Shown here: positions 21,179 through 32,143 of the stretch, one piece after another
Position numbering within the stretch: position 1 is the first letter of the stretch
Layout: each line of letters starts with the position of its first letter
Source: Urophycis tenuis
Lineage: Eukaryota; Chordata; Actinopteri; Gadiformes; Phycidae
Assembly (NCBI GenBank): GCA_036785325.1
Contig: JAXIVH010000050.1
Coordinates: 1,178,001 to 1,242,000 of the forward strand
DNA: 64,000 nt
Direction of reading: 5' to 3'
Notes under the pieces: generated by a model
Seen by the model: only the letters and a program-made list of their open reading frames with translations
Databases searched by the model: none
Told to the model about the DNA's origin: nothing
Position numbers and translations under genes: made by a program

Positions 21179-23236
21179 CTCATCCAACGACTCGGTAGTT
21201 GAATAGGGGATCAAAGGCAGTTGCACTCGCCAATATCTAGTCATCCGCAGCTCTCTTTTCCCATATTACCAAGAATGAAGTAAAACGAAATGGTTATCTG
21301 TCTTGTTGTGATATAACCGCTGATTTGGAGATATAGACTTGTTTTTCCTTTTCCCAAAGGTTTTCTTTGTTCCAAGATGAAGGTCAATCTAGTTTGATTG
21401 AAGGTACTTCCAATGCATTGGTATATTTACTTATTTGAATAAAGACGAGTCACAGCTGGAGTGAGACTTTTCTTTTCCATTTCTATTTTAGTATAAACGT
21501 GCTATCGAAATATTAGGACACGTCATCAGTAGTGGACCCTGGGATCATAGGGTGTTTCTGGCCATTGTCACTATACACCCTCACCCAAGGGAGGCCCCCC
21601 CGAGAGTGATCAATTTCAAGGTGTGTCGTTTCCGAAATGGAATTGGTATTGGGTTTAAGCTTTTTTAGGAGTGATCATTTGTTGAGGTAACGTCGAGGTA
21701 AGTAAAGGTAAGTAAAACACTTTTTAGGATACATTGTTTTGGTTATGGAGAGGAGGGGGCACATACTTACCCCCTGACCAGCACAAACCAGTTGTTAACA
21801 CCGCTAGGTAGCCCTGGTTTGGCCAATCAGGGCCGGAGCTTGGTTCTTGTCCTCTGTTGGGTCCAGATGAACTAGCAGAAAACTGGGGTCACGAAGGACC
21901 AAGGCCAGCCGTGACAAAGCACTGCCTCCACGGTCCCCCAATGCAGCTATCCTCAGCGATGGGTGTCCAGACCTAGGAAAGACCAAGACCAGCCCCGACC
22001 AGCGGTGCCTTCCCAGTCGGTCCCAGGGTAGGAAAGGCCAAGGCCAGCCGCGACTAAGCACTGCCTCCCTGGCCCCTCCAGGACCCCATGCCGAACAGCC
22101 TGTTAATAACAATTCCTGTGCCCCATACACCGCGCGACTACAGAGATTGTGTAGGAAGTTGACCTTAGAGAAGACTCAATGGCTTACTTTCCTCACCCAA
22201 AACAACAATTTCTTGGGGTAGTCTATTCTCGCCGTAGGTACTTGGGTAATGGGTTTTTTTGTGAAAAGTTTTCCGGATGAAATGCATGCTGGGTAATTGT
22301 CTTCTTCCTCCAATATGTCAAGTGTAGGTTAAGGTTAGGGTAGATTTAGGGGTAGAGTTAGCAGTTAACCTTAACGTTAGGTTTGAAGTAAATGGGAGGG
22401 GTTGCGGTTAGGGTTAAGGTTAGGGCTGAGGTTAGGGTTAGGTATAAGGTTACGGTTTAGGGTTAAGGTTAGGGTTAAGGTTAGGGTTACGGTTAGGGCT
22501 AAGGTTAGGGCTAAGGTTAGAGTAAGGGTTAGGGTTAGCGTTACGGTTAGGGTAAGGTTAGGGTTAGAGGTTAGGGGTTAGGGTTAAGATGAGGGCTGAG
22601 GTTAGGGTTAAGGTTAGGGCTGAGGTTAGGGTTAGGTTTAAGGTTAGGGATAAGGTTAGGGTTGGGGTTACGGCTGAGATTGGGGTTAAGGTTAGGGTTG
22701 AGGTTAGGGTTAGTGTTATGGATAAGGTTAGGTTAAGTGTTAGGGCCAAGGTTAGGGTTAAGGTTATGGTTAAGATTAGGGTTAGGGCTAGAATTAGGGT
22801 TAGGGCTAAGGTTAGGGTTAGGGTTATGGCTGAGGTTAGGGTTAAGGATAGGTTTGAGGTTAGTGTTAAGGTTAGGGCCAAGGTTAGGGTTAGGGTTAAG
22901 GTTAGGGTTAGGGCTAAGGTAAGGGTTAGGGTTATGGCTGAGGCTAGGGTTAGGGCTAAAGTTAGGGCAAAGGTTAGAGTTAGGGTTAGCGTTAGAGTTA
23001 GGGTAGGGTTAGTGTTGGAGGTTAGGGTAGGCTTAGGGTTAGAGTTAGAGTAGGGGTTAGGGTTAGAGTTAGAGTAGGGGTTAGGGTTAGTGTTAAGGCT
23101 AAGGTTAGGGGTTGAGGTTAGTGTTAAGATTAGGGCCAAGGTAAGGGTTAGTGTTAGGGTTGAGTTAGGGTTAGGGCTAAGGTTAGGCCTATGGTTAGGG
23201 TTGGGTTCGTTAGAGTTATCTCGATGACCCCCCCAC
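21179..23236 (+). repeat. Composite unit 9 (short type, 2,058 bp)
   Basis: Short unit with the same block-C deletion junction as units 2 and 4 (near 23205) but without the 36-bp tract duplication. It shares AAGGATAGGTTTGAGG in the tract with unit 11. It forms a tandem pair with unit 10. Confidence 0.95.
22325..23205 (+). repeat. Degenerate TTAGGG tract, unit 9
   Basis: Short-unit tract without the 36-bp duplication. It carries AAGGATAGG near 22845 and ends at the block-C deletion junction. Confidence 0.93.
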
Positions 23237-25295
23237 CTCATCCAACGACTCGGTAGTTGAATAGGGGATCAAAGGCAGTTGCACTCGCCAATATCTAGTC
23301 ATCCGCAGCTCTCTTTTCCCATATTACCAAGAATGAAGTAAAACGAAATGGTTATCTGTCTTGTTGTGATATAACCGCTGATTTGGAGATATAGACTTGT
23401 TTTTCCTTTTCCCAAAGGTTTTCTTTGTTCCAAGATGGAGGTCAATCTAGTTTGATTGAAGGTACTTCCAATGCATTGGTATATTTACTTATTTGAATAA
23501 AGACGAGTCACAGCTGGAGTGAGACTTTTCTTTTCCATTTCTATTTTAGTATAAACGTGCTATCGAAATATTAGGACACGTCATCAGTAGTGGACCCTGG
23601 GATCATAGGGTGTTTCTGGCCATTGTCACTATACACCCTCACCCAAGGGAGGCCCCCCCGAGAGTGATCAATTCTCAAGGTGTGTCGTTTCCGAAATGGA
23701 ATTGGTATTGGGTTTAAGCTTTTTTAGGAGTGATCATTTGTTGAGGTAACGTCGAGGTAAGTAAAGGTAAGTAAAACACTTTTTAGGATACATTGTTTTG
23801 GTTATGGAGAGGAGGGGGCACATACTTACCCCCTGACCAGCACAAACCAGTTGTTAACACCGCTAGGTAGCCCTGGTTTGGCCAATCAGGGCCGGAGCTT
23901 GGTTCTTGTCCTCTGTTGGGTCCAGATGAACTAGCAGAAAACTGGGGTCACGAAGGACCGAGGCCAGCCGTGACAAAGCACTGCCTCCACGGTCCCCCAA
24001 TGCAGCTATCCTCAGCGATGGGTGTCCAGACCTAGGAAAGACCAAGACCAGCCCCGACCAGCGGTGCCTTCCCAGTCGGTCCCAGGGTAGGAAAGGCCAA
24101 GGCCAGCCGCGACTAAGCACTGCCTCCCTGGCCCCTCCAGGACCCCATGCCGAACAGCCTGTTAATAACAATTCCTGTGCCCCATACACCGCGCGACTAC
24201 AGAGATTGTGTAGGAAGTTGACCTTAGAGAAGACTCAATGGCTTACTTTCCTCACCCAAAACAACAATTTCTTGGGGTAGTCTATTCTCGCCGTAGGTAC
24301 TTGGGTAATGGGTTTTTTTGTGAAAAGTTTTCCGGATGAAATGCATGCTGGGTAATTGTCTTCTTCCTCCAATATGTCAAGTGTAGGTTAAGGTTAGGGT
24401 AGATTTAGGGGTAGAGTTAGCAGTTAACCTTAACGTTAGGTTTGAAGTAAATGGGAGGGGTTGCGGTTAGGGTTAAGGTTAGGGCTGAGGTTAGGGTTAG
24501 GTATAAGGTTACGGTTTAGGGTTAAGGTTAGGGTTAAGGTTAGGGTTACGGTTAGGGCTAAGGTTAGGGCTAAGGTTAGAGTAAGGGTTAGGGTTAGCGT
24601 TACGGTTAGGGTAAGGTTAGGGTTAGAGGTTAGGGGTTAGGGTTAAGATGAGGGCTGAGGTTAGGGTTAAGGTTAGGGCTGAGGTTAGGGTTAGGTTTAA
24701 GGTTAGGGATAAGGTTAGGGTTGGGGTTACGGCTGAGATTGGGGTTAAGGTTAGGGTTGAGGTTAGGGTTAGTGTTATGGATAAGGTTAGGTTAAGTGTT
24801 AGGGCCAAGGTTAGGGTTAAGGTTATGGTTAAGATTAGGGTTAGGGCTAGAATTAGGGTTAGGGCTAAGGTTAGGGTTAGGGTTATGGCTGAGGTTAGGG
24901 TTAAGGTTAGGTTTGAGGTTAGTGTTAAGGTTAGGGCCAAGGTTAGGGTTAGGGTTAAGGTTAGGGTTAGGGCTAAGGTAAGGGTTAGGGTTATGGCTGA
25001 GGCTAGGGTTAGGGCTAAAGTTAGGGCAAAGGTTAGAGTTAGGGTTAGCGTTAGAGTTAGGGTAGGGTTAGTGTTGGAGGTTAGGGTAGGCTTAGGGTTA
25101 GAGTTAGAGTAGGGGTTAGGGTTAGAGTTAGAGTAGGGGTTAGGGTTAGTGTTAAGGCTAAGGTTAGGGGTTGAGGTTAGTGTTAAGATTAGGGCCAAGG
25201 TAAGGGTTAGTGTTAGGGTTGAGTTAGGGTTAGGGCTAAGGTTAGGCCTATGGTTAGGGTTGGGTTCGTTAGAGTTATCTCGATGACCCCCCCAC
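23237..25295 (+). repeat. Composite unit 10 (short type, 2,059 bp)
   Basis: Short unit nearly identical to unit 9 and directly following it (start-to-start spacing 2,058 bp). It shares GCTAAGGTAAGGG in the tract with unit 9. The block-C deletion junction lies near 25264. Confidence 0.95.
24384..25264 (+). repeat. Degenerate TTAGGG tract, unit 10
   Basis: Same as the unit-9 tract except AAGGTTAGG in place of AAGGATAGG. It ends at the block-C deletion junction. Confidence 0.93.
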
Positions 25296-28066
25296 CTCAT
25301 CCAACGACTCGGTAGTTGAATAGGGGATCAAAGGCAGTTGCACTCGCCAATATCTAGTCATCCGCAGCTCTCTTTTCCCATATTACCAAGAATGAAGTAA
25401 AACGAAATGGTTATCTGTCTTGTTGTGATATAACCGCTGATTTGGAGATATAGACTTGTTTTTCCTTTTCCCAAAGGTTTTCTTTGTTCCAAGATGGAGG
25501 TCAATCTAGTTTGATTGAAGGTACTTCCAATGCATTGGTATATTTACTTATTTGAATAAAGACGAGTCACAGCTGGAGTGAGACTTTTCTTTTCCATTTC
25601 TATTTTAGTATAAACGTGCTATCGAAATATTAGGACACGTCATCAGTAGTGGACCCTGGGATCATAGGGTGTTTCTGGCCATTGTCACTATACACCCTCA
25701 CCCAAGGGAGGCCCCCCCGAGAGTGATCAATTCTCAAGGTGTGTCGTTTCCGAAATGGAATTGGTATTGGGTTTAAGCTTTTTTAGGAGTGATCATTTGT
25801 TGAGGTAACGTCGAGGTAAGTAAAGGTAAGTAAAACACTTTTTAGGATACATTGTTTTGGTTATGGAGAGGAGGGGGCACATACTTACCCCCTGACCAGC
25901 ACAAACCAGTTGTTAACACCGCTAGGTAGCCCTGGTTTGGCCAATCAGGGCCGGAGCTTGGTTCTTGTCCTCTGTTGGGTCCAGATGAACTAGCAGAAAA
26001 CTGGGGTCACGAAGGACCGAGGCCAGCCGTGACAAAGCACTGCCTCCACGGTCCCCCAATGCAGCTATCCTCAGCGATGGGTGTCCAGACCTAGGAAAGA
26101 CCAAGACCAGCCCCGACCAGCGGTGCCTTCCCAGTCGGTCCCAGGGTAGGAAAGGCCAAGGCCAGCCGCGACTAAGCACTGCCTCCCTGGCCCCTCCAGG
26201 ACCCCATGCCGAACAGCCTGTTAATAACAATTCCTGTGCCCCATACACCGCGCGACTACAGAGATTGTGTAGGAAGTTGACCTTAGAGAAGACTCAATGG
26301 CTTACTTTCCTCACCCAAAACAACAATTTCTTGGGGTAGTCTATTCTCGCCGTAGGTACTTGGGTAATGGGTTTTTTTGTGAAAAGTTTTCCGGATGAAA
26401 TGCATGCTGGGTAATTGTCTTCTTCCTCCAATATGTCAAGTGTAGGTTAAGGTTAGGGTAGATTTAGGGGTAGAGTTAGCAGTTAACCTTAACGTTAGGT
26501 TTGAAGTAAATGGGAGGGGTTGCGGTTAGGGTTAAGGTTAGGGCTGAGGTTAGGGTTAGGTATAAGGTTACGGTTTAGGGTTAAGGTTAGGGTTAAGGTT
26601 AGGGTTACGGTTAGGGCTAAGGTTAGGGCTAAGGTTAGAGTAAGGGTTAGGGTTAGCGTTACGGTTAGGGTAAGGTTAGGGTTAGAGGTTAGGGGTTAGG
26701 GGTTAGGGTTAAGATGAGGGCTGAGGTTAGGGTTAAGGTTAGGGCTGAGGTTAGGGTTAGGTTTAAGGTTAGGGATAAGGTTAGGGTTGGGGTTACGGCT
26801 GAGATTGGGGTTAAGGTTAGGGTTGAGGTTAGGGTTAGTGTTATGGATAAGGTTAGGTTAAGTGTTAGGGCCAAGGTTAGGGTTAAGGTTATGGTTAAGA
26901 TTAGGGTTAGGGCTAGAATTAGGGTTAGGGCTAAGGTTAGGGTTAGGGTTATGGCTGAGGTTAGGGTTAAGGATAGGTTTGAGGTTAGTGTTAAGGTTAG
27001 GGCCAAGGTTAGGGTTAGGGTTAAGGTTAGGGTTAGGGCTAAGGTTAGGGTTAGGGTTATGGCTGAGGCTAGGGTTAGGGCTAAAGTTAGGGCAAAGGTT
27101 AGAGTTAGGGTTAGCGTTAGAGTTAGGGTAGGGTTAGTGTTGGAGGTTAGGGTAGGCTTAGGGTTAGAGTTAGAGTAGGGGTTAGGGTTAGAGTTAGAGT
27201 AGGGGTTAGGGTTAGTGTTAAGGCTAAGGTTAGGGGTTGAGGTTAGTGTTAAGATTAGGGCCAAGGTAAGGGTTAGTGTTAGGGTTGAGTTAGGGTTAGG
27301 GCTAAGGTTAGGCCTATGGTTAGGGTTGGGGTTGAGGTTATCCCTAGGGTTAGAGTTAGAGCTAGAGATTGAGGAAGGTAGAGTCAAGGTGAGACAGTCT
27401 GTACGGACTGAACTCATCCCCGCCGGATCGGGCTAGTACACTCTATCTCCCCCAACTCCCTCATTTCCATGAGGGAAGACAGGGGAGAAGAGATGGGAGG
27501 AGTATATATATTTAATATATATTTTTTTAGTAAATAAATACATCGAGAGACTCACCGCTGGAGTGGGTTTTAATCTTTGTATTCAAGGTTGTTCCTCCTC
27601 TTTTGATTCCTCGCTGGTGGTGCGTCGTCTCCACCTAGTGGTCGTTTTGTGAAGAAGAGTTATAGAAATAGAAATAGAAATACTCTATTGTTCCCAGGTT
27701 GGGAAATTGCATTAATAGGTAAGTAATAATAATAATAATAGGTAATTGCAATAGTTGGTAAGGTAATCTATATTTCATTTATTTATTTATATTTGTATAT
27801 TTATTTAGTCTATTTATTTATTCATTTTTGTTTATTTATTTATTTAGATAAAGAGGATCACAGCTGGAGTGAGTTTTTAGTCTTTGTGTTAAAGGCGGGT
27901 TGCCTTCTTTTGATTCTTCAGTGGTGGTCCATCGCCTCCATCTAGTGGTCGTTTTGTGAATAACAGTTGGTAAGGTAATATAAATGGGTTGTGTAGAGAG
28001 CCCGTTCTTTCGATGGCCCTGGCTCGGTTAGGTTCGTTAGAGTTATCTCGATGACCCCCCCCCCAC
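25296..28066 (+). repeat. Composite unit 11 (long type, 2,771 bp)
   Basis: Last complete unit. Block A begins with the unit-10 variant CAAGATGGAGGTC, the tract carries AAGGATAGG as in unit 9, and block C reverts to the ACTCACCGCTGG subtype of units 1, 3 and 5. This mosaic of markers suggests exchange between subtypes. The 12-bp hairpin arm partner is mutated (GAACTCATCC at 27411-27420). Confidence 0.95.
26443..27366 (+). repeat. Degenerate TTAGGG tract, unit 11
   Basis: Tract carrying the unit-9 marker AAGGATAGG but continuing into block C like the long units, so it is a marker mosaic. Confidence 0.93.
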
Positions 28067-28125
28067 CTCATCCAACGACTCGGTTGTTGAATAGGGGATC
28101 AAAGGCAGTTGCACTCGCCAATATC
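28067..28125 (+). repeat. Composite unit 12, 59-bp stub at the right array edge
   Basis: The unit start (CTCATCCAACGACTCGG) through CACTCGCCAATATC, then an abrupt switch to AAGCTTAGATTTCCCCGC of the 214-bp satellite. The unit sequence GCCAATATCTAG and the satellite sequence GTCAATATAGTC share CAATAT at the switch. Confidence 0.9.
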
Positions 28126-28677
28126 AAGCTTAGATTTCCCCGCTTATAATGAGCCCATCCCCAAGCAATTTGGTTGCTCAGAGACAAAACTGTGTCAGGT
28201 TGACTGAAGTCTACCCAGCAGCTAAAAACATACCTTCAACGTTTCAATTAACATCAATCTTTCCTTACAGATCACAAATTAATTAGCTTAGTATTTCAAT
28301 GACCAATGAGTCAATATAGTCTTGCCATACGCCGTTGGAAAGCTTAGATTTCCCCGCTTAAAATGAGCCCATTCGCGAGCAGTCTGCTTGCTCACAGACA
28401 AAACTGCGTCAGGTTGACTGAAGTCTACCCAGCAGCTAAAAACATACCTTCAACGTTTCAATTAAGATCAATCTTTCAATAAAGAACAGAAATTAATTAG
28501 CTTAGTATTTCAACGACCTATGACTCAATATAGTCTTGCCATACGCCGTTGGGAACCTTAGATTTCCCCGCTTAAAATGAGCCCATCCCCGAGCAATTTG
28601 GTTGCTCACAGACAAAACTGCGTCAGGTTGACTGAAGTCTACCCAGCAGCTAAAAACATACCTTCAACTTTTCAATG
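28126..28677 (+). repeat. 214-bp satellite block, about 2.6 monomers
   Basis: Satellite resumes at AAGCTTAG directly after the composite stub. Monomers here are of the GCAATTTGGTTGCTC and GCAGTCTGCTTGCTC subtypes. The last monomer is cut by element copy 1 after CCTTCAACTTTTCAAT. Confidence 0.95.
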
Positions 28678-28861
28678 CACGCGTTTTTTTTGTAACACGT
28701 GTAGCTATGATAAAGGACACATGTTTTGGCCTGTTTTATTATTCATAGTTGGCTTAACAGTAATAGAATATTATTATATGCTATAAGTGACCAGACGTCC
28801 GAGATCAAAACTGGGAGCATAATCCCCGAGAAGGGGGAAAAAAAGGGTCAGCTATGTTTAA

Positions 28862-28913
28862 GTATATATATATATGTGTGTGTATATATGCGTGTGTGTG
28901 TGTGTATATATGC

Positions 28914-28956
<43 letters not shown>
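28862..28956. repeat. (TA)n/(TG)n compound microsatellite of element copy 1
   Basis: Alternating purine-pyrimidine tract: TATATATATATA, then TG repeats interrupted by TATATATGCG, then a long (TG)n run up to the exon donor side. Equivalent tracts occur in all 12 element copies and account for their length differences. Such alternation favours Z-DNA. Confidence 0.95.
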
Positions 28957-28960
<4 letters not shown>

Positions 28961-28970
28961 AATCACTTAC

Positions 28971-29474
28971 TTGGAACGGCATGATCCCATATCGCTGTGA
29001 AGGGATGGCGTTAACCAGGTGGGCGTGCAACCCCTCGAGAGAGTTGCTGCCTCACCGGCACTTGTACTTGTTCAGCCGGATGCAGTTCTTCACAACCACC
29101 TTCACAGAGACATACAGCTGTATGCCAGGGGGGTCATGTAACACACAACCTATTGCAAGGTCCTCATTTATGCTGGTGTCATTTTGAAATGTTACCATAT
29201 ACAAGTTTGAATGGTTTTGACACACGATGACTGCAGAGACAGCTGCAGGATGGCCCACGAAGCAGGACGGAGGGGGCCTGTGGCTGTGCGGGGAGGACCA
29301 GCGGTATGGGTGCTGCCGACACAGGGGGCGGGCGGGCCACAGGCTGACGCAGCAGGAGGCCTCGGCTGGAGGCGGGTGGGCGCAGGAGGCTTCGGCCGGG
29401 TGGAGGACGACAACGCAGTGGGCTGAACGGGCCGGTTGGTGGGAGTCACAGGCTCTGGCTCATCAACAAATAAC
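28971..29474 (-). pseudogene. Fossil exon, element copy 1 (504 bp, minus strand)
   Basis: On the minus strand, TACTGAT (branch-like), 25 bases later TTTATATTTCCAG (acceptor), 504 exon bases, then CAA and GTAAGTGATT (donor). The first frame is open from the acceptor for about 95 codons (FVDEPEPVTPTNRPV, proline-rich) and then stops. The downstream half makes sense in another frame (GHPAAVSAVIVCQNHSNLYM ... YKCR), so there is an internal frameshift. A TGA then interrupts that frame before GSNSLEGLHAHLVNAIP and GIMPFQ at the donor. From memory, the C-terminal pattern recalls large transposase-like proteins of fish (KDZ-type), but I cannot confirm this. No start codon or neighbouring exon is present, so this is a single non-functional exon. 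Confidence 0.7.
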
Positions 29475-29658
29475 CTGGAAATATAAAATACACACGTGAT
29501 CAGTATTGATATTGATATCTTTTATAAGAACACTGTTCATACCGTTTACACTTTTTATACAACTGTTTATACAATGTCCATACTGTTTATTTATTAATGT
29601 TTATCACTGAAAAATAAAGGTGACTTGGTATGACTTGTGTGCTATTTTCTTTCCACAG

Positions 29659-31142
29659 CCAACAGAACACACATGAATCAGCTTATTATTTCGACGACCC
29701 ATGGGCAAATATAGTCATGCCATACGTCGTTGGAAAGCTTAGATTTCCCCGTTTAAAATGAGCCCATCTCCGAGCAATTTGGTTGCTCACAGACAAATCT
29801 GCGTCAGGTTGACTGAAGTCTACACAGCAGCTAAAGACATACCTTCAACGTTTCAATTAACATCAATCTTTCCTTACAGAACACAAATTAATTAGCTTAG
29901 TATTTCAACGACCCATGAGTCAATATACTCTTGCCATACGCCGTTGGAAAGCTTAGATTTCCCCGCTTAAAATGAGCCCATCCGCGAGCAGTCTGGTTGA
30001 TCACAGACTAAACTGCGTCAGGTTGACTGAAGTCTACCCAGCAGCTAAAAACATACCTTCAACGTTTAAATTAACATCAATCTTTCCTTACAGAACAGAA
30101 ATTAATTAGCTTAGTATTTCAATGACCCATGAGTCAATATACTCTTGCCATACGCCGTTGGAAAGCTTAGATTTCCCCGCTTAAAATGAGCCCATCCGCG
30201 AGCAGTCTGGTTGATCACAGACTAAACTGCGTCAGGTTGACTGAAGTCTACCCAGCAGCTAAAAACATACCTTCAACGTTTAAATTAACATCAATCTTTC
30301 CTTACAGAACAGAAATTAATTAGCTTAGTATTTCAATGACCCATGAGTCAATATAGTCTTGCCATACGCCGTTGGAAAGCTTAGATTTCCCCGCTTAAAA
30401 TGAGCCCATCCGCGAGCAGTCTGGTTGATCACAGACTAAACTGCGTCAGGTTGAATGAAGTCTACCCAGCAGCTAAAAACATACCTTTAACGTTTCAATT
30501 AACATCAATCTTTCCTTACAGAACACAAATTAATTAGCTTAGTATTTCAACGGGCCATTGGTGAATATAGTCTTGCCATACGCCGTTGAAAAGCTTAGAT
30601 TTCCCCGCTTATAATGAGCCCATCCCCAAGCAATTTGGTTGCTCAGAGACAAAACTGTGTCAGGTTGACTGAAGTCTACCCAGCAGCTAAAAACATACCT
30701 TCAACGTTTCAATTAACATCAATCTTTCCTTACAGATCACAAATTAATTAGCTTAGTATTTCAACGACCAATGAGTCAATATAGTCTTGCCATACGCCGT
30801 TGGAAAGCTTAGATTTCCCCGCTTAAAATGAGCCCATCCGCGAGCAGTCTGCTTGCTCACAGACAAAATTGCGTCAGATTGACTGAAGTCTACCCAGCAG
30901 CTAAAAACATACCTTCAACGTTTCAATTAACATCAATCTTTCCTTACAGAACACAAATTAATTAGCTTAGTATTTCAACGACCCTTTGGTGAATATAGTC
31001 TTGCCATACGCCGTTGGAAAGCTTAGATTTCCCCGCTTAAAATGAGCCCATCCCCGAGCAATTTGGTTGCTCACAGACAAAACTGCGTCAGGTTCACTGA
31101 AGTCTACCCAGCAGCTAAAAACATACCTTCAACTTTTCAATT
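29659..31142 (+). repeat. 214-bp satellite block, 7 monomers minus 14 bp
   Basis: Begins with the divergent element-adjacent monomer (CACATGAATCAGCTTATTAT, GGGCAAATATAGTCATGCC, CATACGTCGTTGG, CCCGTTTAAAATG), followed by ordinary monomers of the GCAGTCTGGTTGATCAC and GCAATTTGGTTGCTC subtypes. Length is 1,484 bp = 7 x 214 - 14. Confidence 0.95.
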
Positions 31143-31391
31143 CACGCGTTTTTTTTGTAACACGTGTAGCTATGATAAAGGACACATGTTTTGGCCTGTT
31201 TTATTATTCATAGTTGGCTTAACAGTAATAGAATATTATTATATGCTATAAGTGACCAGACGTCCGAGATCAAAACTGGGAGCATAATCCCCGAGAAGGG
31301 GGAAAAAAAGGGTCAGCTATGTTTAAGTATATATATATATGTGTGTGTATATATAAGTGTTTGTGTGTGTGTGTATATATGCGCCTGCGCG

Positions 31392-31445
<54 letters not shown>

Positions 31446-32143
31446 AATCACTTACTTGGAACGGCATGATCCCACATCGCTGTGAAGGGATGGCGTTAAC
31501 CAGGTGGGCGTGCAACCCCTCGAGAGAGTTGCTGCCTCGCCGGCACTTGTACTTGTTCAGCCGGATGCAGTTCTTCACAACCACCTTCACAGAGACATAC
31601 AGCTGTATGCCAGGGGGGTCCTGTAACACACAACCTATTGCAAGGTCCTCATTTATGCTGGTGTCATTTTGAAATGTTACCATATACAAGTTTGAATTGT
31701 TTTGACACACGATGACTGCAGAGACAGCTGCAGGATGGCCCACGAAGCAGGACGGAGGGGGCCTGTGGCTGTGCGGGGAGGACCAGCGGTATGGGTGCTG
31801 CCGACACAGGGGGCGGGCGGGCCACAGGCTGATGCAGCAGGAGGCCTCGGCTGGAGGCGGGTGGGCGCAGGAGGCTTCGGCCGGGTGGAGGACGACAACG
31901 CAGTGGGCTGAACGGGCCGGTTGGTGGGAGTCACAGGCTCTGGCTCATCAACAAATAACCTGGAAATATAAAATACACACGTGATCAGTATTGATATTGA
32001 TATCTTTTATAAGAACACTGTTCATACCGTTTACACTTTTTATACAACTGTTTATACAATGTCCATACTGTTTATTTATTAATGTTTATCACTGAAAAAT
32101 AAAGGTGACTTGGTATGACTTGTGTGCTATTTTCTTTCCACAG
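31143..32143. repeat. Satellite-embedded element, copy 2 (1,001 bp)
   Basis: Full-length copy with the longest (TG)n tract of the set (31326-31441), 30 bp longer than the 971-bp base length. It pairs with copy 3 at a spacing of 1,415 bp. Confidence 0.9.
31456..31959 (-). pseudogene. Fossil exon, element copy 2 (TGA-free second frame)
   Basis: 504 bp with intact acceptor, branch-like and donor signals. Where most copies have TGA, this one has CGA (plus strand CTCGCCGG), so the second frame stays open from GHPAAVS through SNSLEGLHAHLVNAIPSQRC to the donor. The internal frameshift between first and second frame remains. Private change: CAAAACAATTC (Asn for His). Confidence 0.7.

Larger units (their letters stand above)
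28678..29658. repeat. Satellite-embedded element, copy 1 (981 bp)
   Basis: Runs from CACGCGTTTTTTTTGTAACA to TATTTTCTTTCCACAG. Contents in order: a roughly 170-bp AT-rich leader with GACCAGACGTCCGAGATC, an (AT)n/(TG)n tract (28862-28956), a minus-strand fossil exon (28971-29474), then AT-rich sequence with several diverged copies of ACTGTTTATAC. Element length is 971 bp plus an even number of bases in every full copy, so length varies in TG steps. I see no terminal inverted repeats and no target-site duplication. Confidence 0.9.

Noticed and set aside
292..28125. tRNA or 5S rRNA genes in the composite unit
   Set aside because: No A/B-box pair, cloverleaf or 5S core was recognised by eye on either strand.
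28577..28786. 69-codon plus-strand frame across the satellite-element junction (ends in a hydrophobic stretch)
   Set aside because: It is half satellite and half element leader, recurs only because the junction recurs, and has no partner or domain. The opposite strand holds the better-supported exon.
28678..29658. DNA transposon with terminal inverted repeats
   Set aside because: The ends (CACGCGTTTTTT and CTTTCCACAG) are not inverted repeats and there is no target-site duplication; about 14 bp of monomer is missing in its place.
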